Assembly (NCBI RefSeq): GCF_024813435.1
Contig: NZ_JANAEZ010000003.1
Span: 524,164 to 588,163 of the forward strand
Length of the DNA: 64,000 nucleotides
Direction of reading: 5' to 3'
From: Cognataquiflexum gelatinilyticum
GTDB taxonomy: Bacteria > Bacteroidota > Bacteroidia > Cytophagales > Cyclobacteriaceae
Shown: positions 52,642 to 60,882 of the stretch, in pieces
Layout: each line of letters begins with the position of its first letter
How positions within the stretch are numbered: position 1 is the stretch's first letter
Position numbers and translations under genes: made by a program
The notes under the pieces: generated by a model
Seen by the model: the letters and a program-made list of their open reading frames with translations, nothing else
Database searches by the model: none
What the model was told of the DNA's origin: nothing

Positions 52642-53103
52642 TTAGATATAAGCAATACAATCCATCTCCACCAAAGAATCACCGGGTACTCCTGCGTAGG
52701 TGGCTACTGTGGTGCGAACAGGAGGTTTTTTTCCAAATCGCCCTTTGTATACCTCATTCATTCCCTTGTAGTCATTCAGGTCATGGAGGTACACATTTAC
52801 TTTCAATACTTTTTCCATGGAAGAACCTGCTTTGACCAGTTCTTTTTCCAATTCTTTGAGAACGTGATCAGTATGTGCTTTGATATCCCCCTCAAAATGA
52901 GCGCCTTTACCCGCTACAAAAATCATATTTCCCAATTTGGTTGAGCCTGAAAACAAGGGAACATCCTGATCTTGAACGACATTGAATACTTCTTTTTCTG
53001 GCGTGTTGTCCGTTTCAGCTTTGGCTACCATTCCTATTCCCGCAATACCTGCTAGGGATGCGATCATTTTTTTTAAGGTGGACCTTCTTTCTATTTTTTC
53101 CAT
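52642..53103 (-). CDS. Exported RidA/YjgF-family enamine/imine deaminase-like protein
   Basis: I place the start at ATG 53101-53103, giving 153 residues. RidA proteins are about 125 residues; the extra 30 N-terminal residues read IERRSTLKKMIASLAGIAGI, a twin-arginine-like signal. The RidA core is intact: PLFSGSTKLGNMIFVAGKGA, DHVLKELEKELVKAGSSMEK and PPVRTTVATYAGVPGDSLVE, with the substrate-binding Arg and a late Glu. RidA hydrolyses reactive enamines/imines released by PLP dehydratases. An exported version beside an exported PLP enzyme is suggestive. It is convergent with the amidohydrolase gene, 13 nt away. Confidence 0.85.
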   Translation of the reverse strand: MEKIERRSTLKKMIASLAGIAGIGMVAKAETDNTPEKEVFNVVQDQDVPLFSGSTKLGNMIFVAGKGAHFEGDIKAHTDHVLKELEKELVKAGSSMEKVLKVNVYLHDLNDYKGMNEVYKGRFGKKPPVRTTVATYAGVPGDSLVEMDCIAYI

Positions 53104-53174
53104 GATTTTAGGTTGATTATTTGTTTCGTGTTGAATCATTCAATATATAGCTTTGCTTGAATTACAGCAAATTC

Positions 53175-53283
53175 TCGCCAAGCCTATAACCGGTTTTAAA
53201 GATTGTTTGCTCATATTTTCCATGGCCGGAATACTTGGTATTTCCCGAATAGTAAGAATGGATTTTGAAACACGCTGTTAGCG
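53175..53283. repeat. TCGCCAAGCCTATA word plus CGCTGTTAGCG hairpin, copy 2
   Basis: TCGCCAAGCCTATA (53175-53188) is identical to 13465-13478. CGCTGTTAGCG (53273-53283) is a hairpin with the same CGCT...AGCG stem as 13450-13460. The two parts are further apart here than in copy 1. Confidence 0.5.
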
Positions 53284-53300
53284 TCAGTGAAATCCATTAT

Positions 53301-54230
53301 TTATTCAAGACATTTTTTCAATCCTTCCTCAATACTGATTGCCTTCAACCCAAAAGCCTTTTCAATTTTGGTAGAATCAAAGCAATAATCCTGATCCAAT
53401 TGATACCTCAATTCCTTGATTTCTTTCAAAACCGGGATGAATAAAGATACCAGATTGAGCATAAAGGGGCCAAGTATCTGAAGTTTGGGTTCTACACCCA
53501 GATGCTTGGCTAGGATGTTAACCGTTTCCTGACCTGTAGGATAAGCGTTTGAAGTGGGTAAATGCCAGACCTGATTCCAGGCATCTTCCTGTTGGGCAAG
53601 AAATGCCGTCGCAAATGCCGCATCCGGAATATAAGTAAAGGAATGTTTCTTGTCTCCGGCATACATCCATTGTGCGGTTTTTCCCGCTTTCATGCGGTTG
53701 ATAACAGATTCATTGAGGAAACTCAATTTTGCTCCCGGTCCATAGAAGTCCGCCGCCCTGACGATCATGGCCGTCAGTTTGCCTGCCTTGATTTCATCCA
53801 AAATCATCTGTGCGATTTTTGCACGGACTTTCCCTTTTTGACTTTGGGGATTGACCGGACTTTTTTCGGTGAGATTTCCGACATGATTGGGATCGTAGCA
53901 ATACATGTTGTCAAAAAAGACAAGTTTGGCACTATGCTTTTTGCAGGCGTTGATTGTATTTTTCATGATGACAGGCCACTGTTCCTGCCAGATTCTGGCT
54001 TTGTAAGTGATTCCTGCCACTAGATAAACAGTATCAGAACCAGTTACTGCGGAATCTATTTCGGATGGGTTCAAAAACTGAGCCTTCATCAATTGGTCAT
54101 CAGGATTGATCTTGGAAGGATTTCTGCTGACAAGACGGATATTGTCAGTGTATTTGGTTAGATCCTTGGCAAGAGCGGTTCCTATATTTCCTGTAGATCC
54201 GAGGATGGTGTGGAGTGGGGAGGATGGCAT
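53301..54230 (-). CDS. NAD(P)-binding epimerase/dehydratase-like (SDR extended) protein
   Basis: I place the start at ATG 54228-54230, giving 309 residues. The Rossmann motif ILGSTGNIGTALAKDL is at about 9-24. FFDNMYCYDPNHVG provides an aromatic residue near the expected YxxxK position. A C-terminal substrate region runs from about 170 to 290. It belongs to the extended SDR superfamily of epimerases/dehydratases or NmrA-like proteins; the strict YxxxK pair is not obvious, so catalytic activity is uncertain. A run of 12 T at 54235-54246 lies just upstream of the start. Confidence 0.8.
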   Translation of the reverse strand: MPSSPLHTILGSTGNIGTALAKDLTKYTDNIRLVSRNPSKINPDDQLMKAQFLNPSEIDSAVTGSDTVYLVAGITYKARIWQEQWPVIMKNTINACKKHSAKLVFFDNMYCYDPNHVGNLTEKSPVNPQSQKGKVRAKIAQMILDEIKAGKLTAMIVRAADFYGPGAKLSFLNESVINRMKAGKTAQWMYAGDKKHSFTYIPDAAFATAFLAQQEDAWNQVWHLPTSNAYPTGQETVNILAKHLGVEPKLQILGPFMLNLVSLFIPVLKEIKELRYQLDQDYCFDSTKIEKAFGLKAISIEEGLKKCLE

Positions 54231-54468
54231 ATAATTTTTTTTTTTTGAATTTAACCCAAAATCTATTGGCGTAAAATGGAATTGGATTAAGAAATTGCCA
54301 ATTTTTGAATGTTTTGAAGATTTACCCAATTTAGTATTTCCATTTCATTACTTCAATTTGGAAAAAAGCATTCCAACAAAAAAATATTTTCCAACCCGTG
54401 TCCCATATTTGAAAAACCATTTGTCTTCCATTAAAATCTTTTATTCCATCAATTTTAAAAACACATTT

Positions 54469-54810
54469 ATGAAAGAATTTATTTTGATTTTCAGACATGA
54501 AAATGCCACCGGCAAAGTTTCTCCCGAACAAATGCAGGCTTGGATGAAGCAACAAATGGACTGGGTGGGAGGCATCGCTGCTCAAAACAAATTTGTTGGC
54601 GGTACAGGACTTTTGTTTGACGGGGCGAAAGTTGTAGACCATCAAAAGATGGTAACCAATGGTCCATTTGGTGATATCAAAGAGACCATCGGTGGCTACG
54701 TCATCGTCAAGGCGGAAAACGCCGAAGAAGCAGCCGAATTTGCAAAAGGTACTCCCATTCTGCAGGGAGAAGGCAATACCGTAGAAGTTCGAGAGATTGC
54801 CAAACATTGA
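54469..54810 (+). CDS. YCII/DGPF-domain protein, partner of the ECF42 sigma factor
   Basis: I place the start at ATG 54469, giving 113 residues; longer in-frame leaders lie in AT-rich spacer. The YCII fold is clear: FILIFRHENATGKVSPEQMQ, AQNKFVGGTGLLFDGAKVV and TNGPFGDIKETIGGYVIVKA. The NGPF motif replaces the name-giving DGPF. ECF42 sigma genes characteristically lie beside DGPF/YCII genes; the sigma gene here follows 59 nt downstream on the same strand. Their biochemical role is not settled. Confidence 0.87.
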   Translation: MKEFILIFRHENATGKVSPEQMQAWMKQQMDWVGGIAAQNKFVGGTGLLFDGAKVVDHQKMVTNGPFGDIKETIGGYVIVKAENAEEAAEFAKGTPILQGEGNTVEVREIAKH

Positions 54811-54869
54811 TTTCCAAACAATCCTATCAATCTTCATCTATATGTTGATTGATAGGGTTTTGATACAAT

Positions 54870-56126
54870 ATGCAAAGCCAAGATTTAATCCCCCATTTGT
54901 TCAGGACGGAGTATAGCAAGTTGGTTGCCGTGCTTTCCAATTTTTTTGGCTTGGATCATATTGAAGTGGCAGAGGACATCGTAAATGAGACTTTTTTGGC
55001 TGCCATGGAAACCTGGCCTTATCAAGGAATTCCTGACCTTCCAACTGCCTGGCTTTACCGGGTTGCAAAAAACAAGACACTTAATCACTTGAAAAAGCAC
55101 CAGCTTTTTAACAAGAAAATTTCTGATGGTTTCAAAAAATCCAATAGCTGGATTGAGGAATTGGAAGTTGACTTATCTGAACAAAATATCCGTGACAGCC
55201 AACTTCAGATGCTTTTTGCCATCTGTCATCCATCTATCTCTACTGAATCTCAAATCAGCCTTGCTTTGCGGATTCTCTGTGGTTTTGGGATTGATGAAAT
55301 CACAGATGCTTTTTTGACCAATAAGGAAACAATAAACAAGCGGCTTTTTAGGGCAAAGGAAAAATTGCGGACAGAAAAAATCCAGTTGATTTTGCCTTCA
55401 GATGAAGAGATCAACAAGCGGATGGAAGCTGTTTTGAAAACAATTTACCTGCTATTTAATGAAGGTTATTACTCTGAACGGTCAGAAACTTTAATCCGTA
55501 AAGAGCTTTGCCTGGAAGCCATGCGGCTTAACTTTCTTTTGCTTGAAAATCCACTCACCAACCAGCATTTGACCAATGCCTTGATGGCGCTGATGTGTTT
55601 TCAGGCATCCAGGTTGGAAGCGCGGGTAGGAAGAAGCGGCGAAATTGTGCTTTATCAGGATCAAGATGCCTCACTTTGGAATAGTGAATTGATCTCCCGC
55701 GGAAACTATTACCTGACCAAAGCTGCAGCTTGGCCTGTGATTTCGGTGTATTTTTTAGAAGCAAGTATTGCATACTGGCATACAATTCAGGAAGACTCTG
55801 GTGAAAAGTGGGAAAATATACTTCATCTATACAACCAATTGCTGGCCATTGCCTATTCGCCGATTGCAGCGCTCAACCGCACTTATGCCCTTTCAAAAGT
55901 GAGGGGAAAGGAAACAGCCATTCAGGAAGCTGAGAAACTCGGTCTTTCCAATAACCATTTTTACCACATGTTACTCGCAGAACTTTACCGGGATCAAAAC
56001 CCAGCAAAAGTCAAATCCCACCTTCAAAAAGCTTTGGAACTTTGCAAAACGGACTCAGAAAAGAAATTGATTGAGAAGAAACTATCACAGTTGGAATATT
56101 CTAAAAACCTCCGAGGTCAAAAATAG
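54870..56126 (+). CDS. ECF42-type RNA polymerase sigma factor with C-terminal TPR-like extension
   Basis: The 418-residue protein has ordinary sigma regions 2 and 4 (EDIVNETFLAAMETW with LYRVAKNKTLNHLKKH, then FGIDEITDAFLTNKETINKR), followed by a long helical extension of about 200 residues instead of a stop. This is the ECF42 architecture (DUF6596 region, TPR-like). The extension is thought to replace an anti-sigma factor in controlling activity. The YCII/DGPF gene lies directly upstream. No classical anti-sigma gene is adjacent. ECF42 targets in other bacteria include YCII genes, so the neighbour may be a target. Confidence 0.92.
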   Translation: MQSQDLIPHLFRTEYSKLVAVLSNFFGLDHIEVAEDIVNETFLAAMETWPYQGIPDLPTAWLYRVAKNKTLNHLKKHQLFNKKISDGFKKSNSWIEELEVDLSEQNIRDSQLQMLFAICHPSISTESQISLALRILCGFGIDEITDAFLTNKETINKRLFRAKEKLRTEKIQLILPSDEEINKRMEAVLKTIYLLFNEGYYSERSETLIRKELCLEAMRLNFLLLENPLTNQHLTNALMALMCFQASRLEARVGRSGEIVLYQDQDASLWNSELISRGNYYLTKAAAWPVISVYFLEASIAYWHTIQEDSGEKWENILHLYNQLLAIAYSPIAALNRTYALSKVRGKETAIQEAEKLGLSNNHFYHMLLAELYRDQNPAKVKSHLQKALELCKTDSEKKLIEKKLSQLEYSKNLRGQK

Positions 56127-56139
56127 ACCCCGAAGGTTT
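56105..56139. terminator. Terminator between the ECF42 gene and the M1/ABC permease gene
   Basis: AAACCTCCGAGGTC pairs with GACCCCGAAGGTTT across a 7-nt loop. Two positions mismatch on the plus strand but become G-U pairs in the minus-strand RNA, so it may serve mainly the convergent ABC permease gene. Confidence 0.6.
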
Positions 56140-56205
56140 CAATTCATTCAAAATTCATCATTTTTCATTCTTCATCCCTCATCCTTCTACCTTCCCCCCT
56201 TTACA

Positions 56206-59200
56206 TTACTTCTCCGTCACTTTCTTCACATTATCCTCAGGCATCCTGTCGACAAGGTAGTTGTAAGGGTCAATGCCGGCATTCTGCGGCTTTTCTTTAA
56301 CTTTGAAGGTGAAGGTGTTCTCAGGTTTGGTGATTTTGAGTCTTTTATACACCAATGGTTTGCCATAGGTTTGTTTTGACTCAGTCTCCCCAAAAATCCC
56401 GATATCAATAAAGTCCACCAAAGGCACAGCTGTTTGCTTGCCGAGTGAATCTGCCCTGAATTTCTCCGAGAAAGTCGTCAAGGTGACTTCATATTCCTCT
56501 CCGGATTTGACATAATTGACCTCTGTGACCCGGTTTGAAAATACAGTGATATTCTCAAACATATCATCGATCAGGTACTGCAATGAATCTGGAGTGACTT
56601 CACGGAAAGCATTCACAGCAGAAATCGAAGTGGGGTAGGGAGGTTCCTGATAACCATGGTCTTTAATCAGCTTTTGGAGTGCAAGGTTTACTTTGTCTTC
56701 ACCGATCATTTCTTTCAGGTAATACATCACCACAGATCCTTTGTTGTAATGGATATAGCCCTGGTTTTCGGTTTCCATAATCGGCCTCTCTGCTTCAAAT
56801 TCACCACTTCTTCCACGCAGGTAGCTGTTCATTTCATACTTCAGAAACTTATTCATTTTGTCCCGGCCATATTCTTTTTCCATCACCATCAAGGCAGCAT
56901 ATTGGGAAAAGCTCTCACTCATCATCTCTGTGCCACGCATATTGGCGCCGATAAGTTGGTGTGCCCAATATTGGTGTGCCATTTCATGTGCGACTACGTA
57001 ATAGACCAAGTCAATGTCATCTTCAGTCACATTTCTCAGGTCGGTGATAAAGCCAATTCCTTCACTGTATGGCATGGTTCCCGGAAATGCCTGTGCAAAT
57101 GAACTGTACCTCGGGAATTCAATGATCCTACACTGCTTGTGGAAATAAGGGCCAAAGTTTGAGGTATAATAGTCGAGGGATTTTTCCAGACTTTGGAGCA
57201 TGTTGGGCACATTGTATTCATGGCCCTTGATGTAATACACTTCCAGATCGACACCTTTCCATTCCTTTCTTGCGACTTCATATTTTGCAGAAATGAAAGA
57301 ATAGAAGTTCAGAGATTTGTGATCCAATTGATATTCATAATATTTCCTACCGTTCTCTTCCCATTCCTTGACAAGCCTTCCCGGTGCGATGGCAATCTGA
57401 TCTGGGGCTGTGCTGATCACGGTATGCATATTGACCCAATCTGCATCCTGGTTGATGTAGGAATTCTCCCTTGCTTTCAGATCAGACTCATCCAAGGCAG
57501 GCATCCTTTTCCTTACAGGAAGTTCAAGTTTTACCCGCTTGTTTTTGTCTGAGATCTCGTATCTGTTGGAATAGCCAATGATCGGCAGGATATCAAAATT
57601 GTTGAAGAAGGTACCATTTTGAGTCAATTCGGTAAAGCTGACCTCATTTTCAAATCCTTTGGTAACTTTAGAAACCACCAATTTGATCGGTAAGGTATCT
57701 CCGGGTTGCATAGGTTGGGACAGGCTGTAAATCCTGTAATTGAGTCTTTTGTCGTCCAGCTTAAGACTTGCTCCCGGGATCTCAATGCCCAAGGTATCAG
57801 GCATCATCGGGATGCTAAAATGGACTTCTGGAATAGCCACCTTCGATTTATTCATCAGCAAAGCCTCCACGGTCACAAACAAATCCCGGTCATAAGGATG
57901 GATGTCTATCTGATAATCCAAATCTATCCACCTTGGCTGTGCAATTCCTTCAAATTTCTTGTAAGTCAGTTCGTATTCTTTTTGTCTCGTTTCCTGTTCT
58001 TTTGGATTGAGATAGGTATTCAGGATTTCTGTATTGTAAAACACAAATGCTCCACAAACCAGAAATGCTATCCCAATAATGGCTAGGAATCCTGATTTGG
58101 TTTTCAACCGCTGCAGGGCATATTTCCTTCTGATCGAGAAATCACTTTCTTTTCCCCTCACATAGAAGGAATAAATAACAATACATAAAATCAGACAGAA
58201 CAAAGTCCAATACATATTGAACCAAACCAATCCCGGGATAAAAGGACCAAATCCATTCATGTCAGAGTAGGTGACTCTTGGAGTAGCCGAGAAACTCAGC
58301 ATGTTGGAATTGAGCTCGAGAACCGACCAAATGAACTCATTCAGGATGATAAATGCCACAAAAGCAAAGTAGGCGATGTACCGGTTGTTGATCAGGTAAT
58401 GGAAGAGCAAAGCAATCACAACTAAATATCCAAATCGGAACATGTCCAAAACAAGAAGGGATTGGGCGTAAACCCCAAGCTCGTACCTCGTGTAGCCAAA
58501 GGCCGTCTGAGCGATGACTCCGACCAAGATGGTGCTGCACAGTACAATAAAGATGCTGATCATCATGGCGATCAATTTGGACGAAAAGAGCATACCTGTC
58601 CGGACAGGCGTCGCATCCTCGATTTCGGAGATTTTGGCATCCCGCTCTTTCCATACCAAAACCCCGGAATAGAAAGTGATGATACCGATTAGAAAGAGAT
58701 AAAAAGCCCCTCTGATCGTATCGATGACATCATATGTCACAGGATAGCGGTCTGTCCCGTACCCACCGGTAAAGCTTGTGAGACTAGCGATCAGGTTGAT
58801 CAAGCCGATAATGACAATAATGATAAAGGTTTGGTTTTTTGTAATGGCTTTGGTTTCAAACAGCACCATGTGCCAGAAGGCGGGCCAAGAAAATCCCTTG
58901 TTTTGGGGGATTCTAAAGGTTTTGATTTCAGAAAGGTCAAAAAGAGAAGGTTCTTCTTCCACCTTGGTTTTCGATTTTTTGACTTTTTCTTTTTTGGTAT
59001 TGAAAGAAAAACGGGAGTACATAAACATCAAGAGCACCAGACTCAATCCGATCCAAATGATGCGGTTGATCAAAAACTGTCCTTCCAAAGGAGTTGGAAA
59101 TAGATTTTTTTCTTCGATGGTCTTGTATTTAGACAAAGTACTCAAAGGCTGAAACCCAAAAGGATCCAGGATATTTGCCAACCATTCTTTTTCAAGATCG

Positions 59201-59787
59201 GCGGTGAATCCCTGTGAAACCACATAAAAAACCAGGATCAACATGGCGCCGACAAATGACACGATGTTGTTTCTGAAGACTACTGCAAGGCTGTATAAAA
59301 GTGTCCCGGCGATGATGGTATTTGGGATGGCGAAAGCCAAAATCCCTTGAATATGTCCACTCCAGATGATTGGGCCATAGCGCTCAGGCTGTGCCCACGG
59401 CATCAGTGGTCCGATCAAAGCCCCGATAGAAACACCCAAAAGAGGGATGAAAGAGATCAACAATGCACCGATAAACTTTCCGAAGAAATAGTCACTTTTA
59501 CGGATCGGGGAGCTGAATACAAACTGGTACATGCCCGTACTGAAGTCCCTGTTGGCTGAAGCATTCATAAATGCTGTGGTCATCAGCAGACAAAACAGGG
59601 ACATCACCCCGTAATAGGTCTGAATGACGGATGGGGCATTTTTATAGACACTTCCGACCCCGCCACCAATTTGAATCTGATCAGAGGACACCGCCCCAAA
59701 AATCATCAAGGATACAATAAGCAAGAAAATCCAAAGCATCGGCGACCTAAACCAATACTGCCATTCATGTTTGATAAATTTCCACAT
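56206..59787 (-). CDS. ABC-2 permease/M1-family aminopeptidase fusion
   Basis: This 1193-residue protein joins two ABC-2-type membrane blocks to a C-terminal peptidase. Membrane helices occur at about 15-35, 57-75, 103-121, 147-169, 181-200, 228-248, then 316-540. The extracytoplasmic C-terminal half, from about 600, is an M1 metallopeptidase. Its zinc motif HEMAHQYWAHQ is near 932, and the third ligand Glu in MSESFSQY follows 19 residues after the second His (18 in classical M1). Its ATPase is encoded 18 nt upstream. The family is seen in Bacteroidota; how transport and proteolysis are coupled is unknown. Confidence 0.9.
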   Translation of the reverse strand: MWKFIKHEWQYWFRSPMLWIFLLIVSLMIFGAVSSDQIQIGGGVGSVYKNAPSVIQTYYGVMSLFCLLMTTAFMNASANRDFSTGMYQFVFSSPIRKSDYFFGKFIGALLISFIPLLGVSIGALIGPLMPWAQPERYGPIIWSGHIQGILAFAIPNTIIAGTLLYSLAVVFRNNIVSFVGAMLILVFYVVSQGFTADLEKEWLANILDPFGFQPLSTLSKYKTIEEKNLFPTPLEGQFLINRIIWIGLSLVLLMFMYSRFSFNTKKEKVKKSKTKVEEEPSLFDLSEIKTFRIPQNKGFSWPAFWHMVLFETKAITKNQTFIIIVIIGLINLIASLTSFTGGYGTDRYPVTYDVIDTIRGAFYLFLIGIITFYSGVLVWKERDAKISEIEDATPVRTGMLFSSKLIAMMISIFIVLCSTILVGVIAQTAFGYTRYELGVYAQSLLVLDMFRFGYLVVIALLFHYLINNRYIAYFAFVAFIILNEFIWSVLELNSNMLSFSATPRVTYSDMNGFGPFIPGLVWFNMYWTLFCLILCIVIYSFYVRGKESDFSIRRKYALQRLKTKSGFLAIIGIAFLVCGAFVFYNTEILNTYLNPKEQETRQKEYELTYKKFEGIAQPRWIDLDYQIDIHPYDRDLFVTVEALLMNKSKVAIPEVHFSIPMMPDTLGIEIPGASLKLDDKRLNYRIYSLSQPMQPGDTLPIKLVVSKVTKGFENEVSFTELTQNGTFFNNFDILPIIGYSNRYEISDKNKRVKLELPVRKRMPALDESDLKARENSYINQDADWVNMHTVISTAPDQIAIAPGRLVKEWEENGRKYYEYQLDHKSLNFYSFISAKYEVARKEWKGVDLEVYYIKGHEYNVPNMLQSLEKSLDYYTSNFGPYFHKQCRIIEFPRYSSFAQAFPGTMPYSEGIGFITDLRNVTEDDIDLVYYVVAHEMAHQYWAHQLIGANMRGTEMMSESFSQYAALMVMEKEYGRDKMNKFLKYEMNSYLRGRSGEFEAERPIMETENQGYIHYNKGSVVMYYLKEMIGEDKVNLALQKLIKDHGYQEPPYPTSISAVNAFREVTPDSLQYLIDDMFENITVFSNRVTEVNYVKSGEEYEVTLTTFSEKFRADSLGKQTAVPLVDFIDIGIFGETESKQTYGKPLVYKRLKITKPENTFTFKVKEKPQNAGIDPYNYLVDRMPEDNVKKVTEK

Positions 59788-59805
59788 AATGAGAATGTTA
59801 AAGGT

Positions 59806-60678
59806 TTAGATCAAGGAATTCAATTTGGCAAAAAAGACATCCTCCAAGGTTTCTTCTGCCTTTTCAAAACCGGAGTTCAAAGCTGTTTCGGAGAAGACAT
59901 GGATTTGGGGTTTTCCACCGACAAGCTTGTTGCTGATGATTTTGTAGGCATTCTGATACTCCTGAAGTTCGGCCTTATCTACCCTTTTTTCATAGACTTT
60001 ATCTTTGATTTGGGCGAGGGCATCGTCTGTGGTGCCGCTGTAAAGCAGCATACCTTTGTCCATGATGGCCATATTGGTGCAAAGTTCGCGGACATCCTGC
60101 ACGATGTGCGTAGATAGAATGACAATGGTCTGCTCACCGATTTCACTGAGGATATTGTAAAACCTGTTTCTTTCTCCGGGATCCAAGCCGGCTGTCGGTT
60201 CATCGACGATAACCAGTTTTGGACTTCCGATCAGGCATTGGGTGATGCCAAACCGCTGCCGCATCCCGCCTGAGTAGCTGCTGACGGCTTTTTTTCTATG
60301 TTCAAAAAGATTGACTTTCTGTAAGAGATAATCCACCATTTCGGTTCTTTCTTTTTTGTTGTCAAAACCCTTCAAAATCGCAAGGTGGTGCAATAAGTCT
60401 GTGGCGGAGGTCCTTGGGTAAACTCCGAATTCCTGTGGCAGGTAACCGAGTACTTTTCTGACTTTGTCTTTTTCTGCCAATACATCGATGTCACCCAAAG
60501 TGACTGATCCACTGTCTGCTTCCTGTAGGGTAGCGAGTGTTCTCATCAGAGATGATTTGCCGGCACCATTCGGGCCAAGAAGACCGAACATTCCTCTTTC
60601 GATAGAGAAACTGACATCCTTCAGCGCATGCACACCGTTGGCGTATTGTTTGTTGAGGTTTGTAATGGTAAGTATCAT
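59806..60678 (-). CDS. ABC transporter ATPase partner of the M1 peptidase-permease fusion
   Basis: I place the start at ATG 60676-60678 (MILTITNLNKQYANGVHALK), giving 290 residues; a longer in-frame extension lacks conservation. All ATPase motifs are present: Walker A GPNGAGKSSLMRTL (about 35-48), signature SYSGGMRQRFGI, Walker B KLVIVDEPTAGLD and the H-loop STHIVQDV. The C-terminal 70 residues form the usual extra domain of ABC-2 ATPases. It is co-transcribed with the permease-peptidase fusion (18 nt downstream). Confidence 0.93.
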   Translation of the reverse strand: MILTITNLNKQYANGVHALKDVSFSIERGMFGLLGPNGAGKSSLMRTLATLQEADSGSVTLGDIDVLAEKDKVRKVLGYLPQEFGVYPRTSATDLLHHLAILKGFDNKKERTEMVDYLLQKVNLFEHRKKAVSSYSGGMRQRFGITQCLIGSPKLVIVDEPTAGLDPGERNRFYNILSEIGEQTIVILSTHIVQDVRELCTNMAIMDKGMLLYSGTTDDALAQIKDKVYEKRVDKAELQEYQNAYKIISNKLVGGKPQIHVFSETALNSGFEKAEETLEDVFFAKLNSLI

Positions 60679-60701
60679 AAGAAAGATTTTAGAAACTAGA
60701 T

Positions 60702-60717
60702 TTGAGATTTGAGACAA
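60702..60717. repeat. TTGAGATTTGAGACAA repeat, copy 2
   Basis: It is identical to 13269-13284. It lies 24 nt upstream of the ABC ATPase start codon on the minus strand. Confidence 0.6.
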
Positions 60718-60839
60718 AGGGGCAAAATGGAAGACTCAATATTTACTGGAAAGTGAATGGTATCCCTTGTTGCTTCCGAGAATAATGCCAAAAGGGAAAA
60801 TTTTCGATTTTGGAATTTTGGAAGGGTTCTTATAAAATC

Positions 60840-60872
60840 AAATGTCCGATTCTGTTCAGAAATCGGACATTT
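60840..60872 (-). terminator. Perfect hairpin downstream of the TraB/GumN gene
   Basis: AAATGTCCGATT pairs exactly with AATCGGACATTT around a 9-nt loop, 11 nt past the stop of the TraB/GumN gene. The minus-strand RNA has a short U-rich tail. Confidence 0.7.
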
Positions 60873-60882
60873 ACCTGATCGG

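Noticed and set aside
56140..56185. ATTC-rich string after the ECF42 terminator as a promoter
   Set aside because: It is a degenerate ATTCATTC-type repeat between convergent genes with no downstream start to drive.
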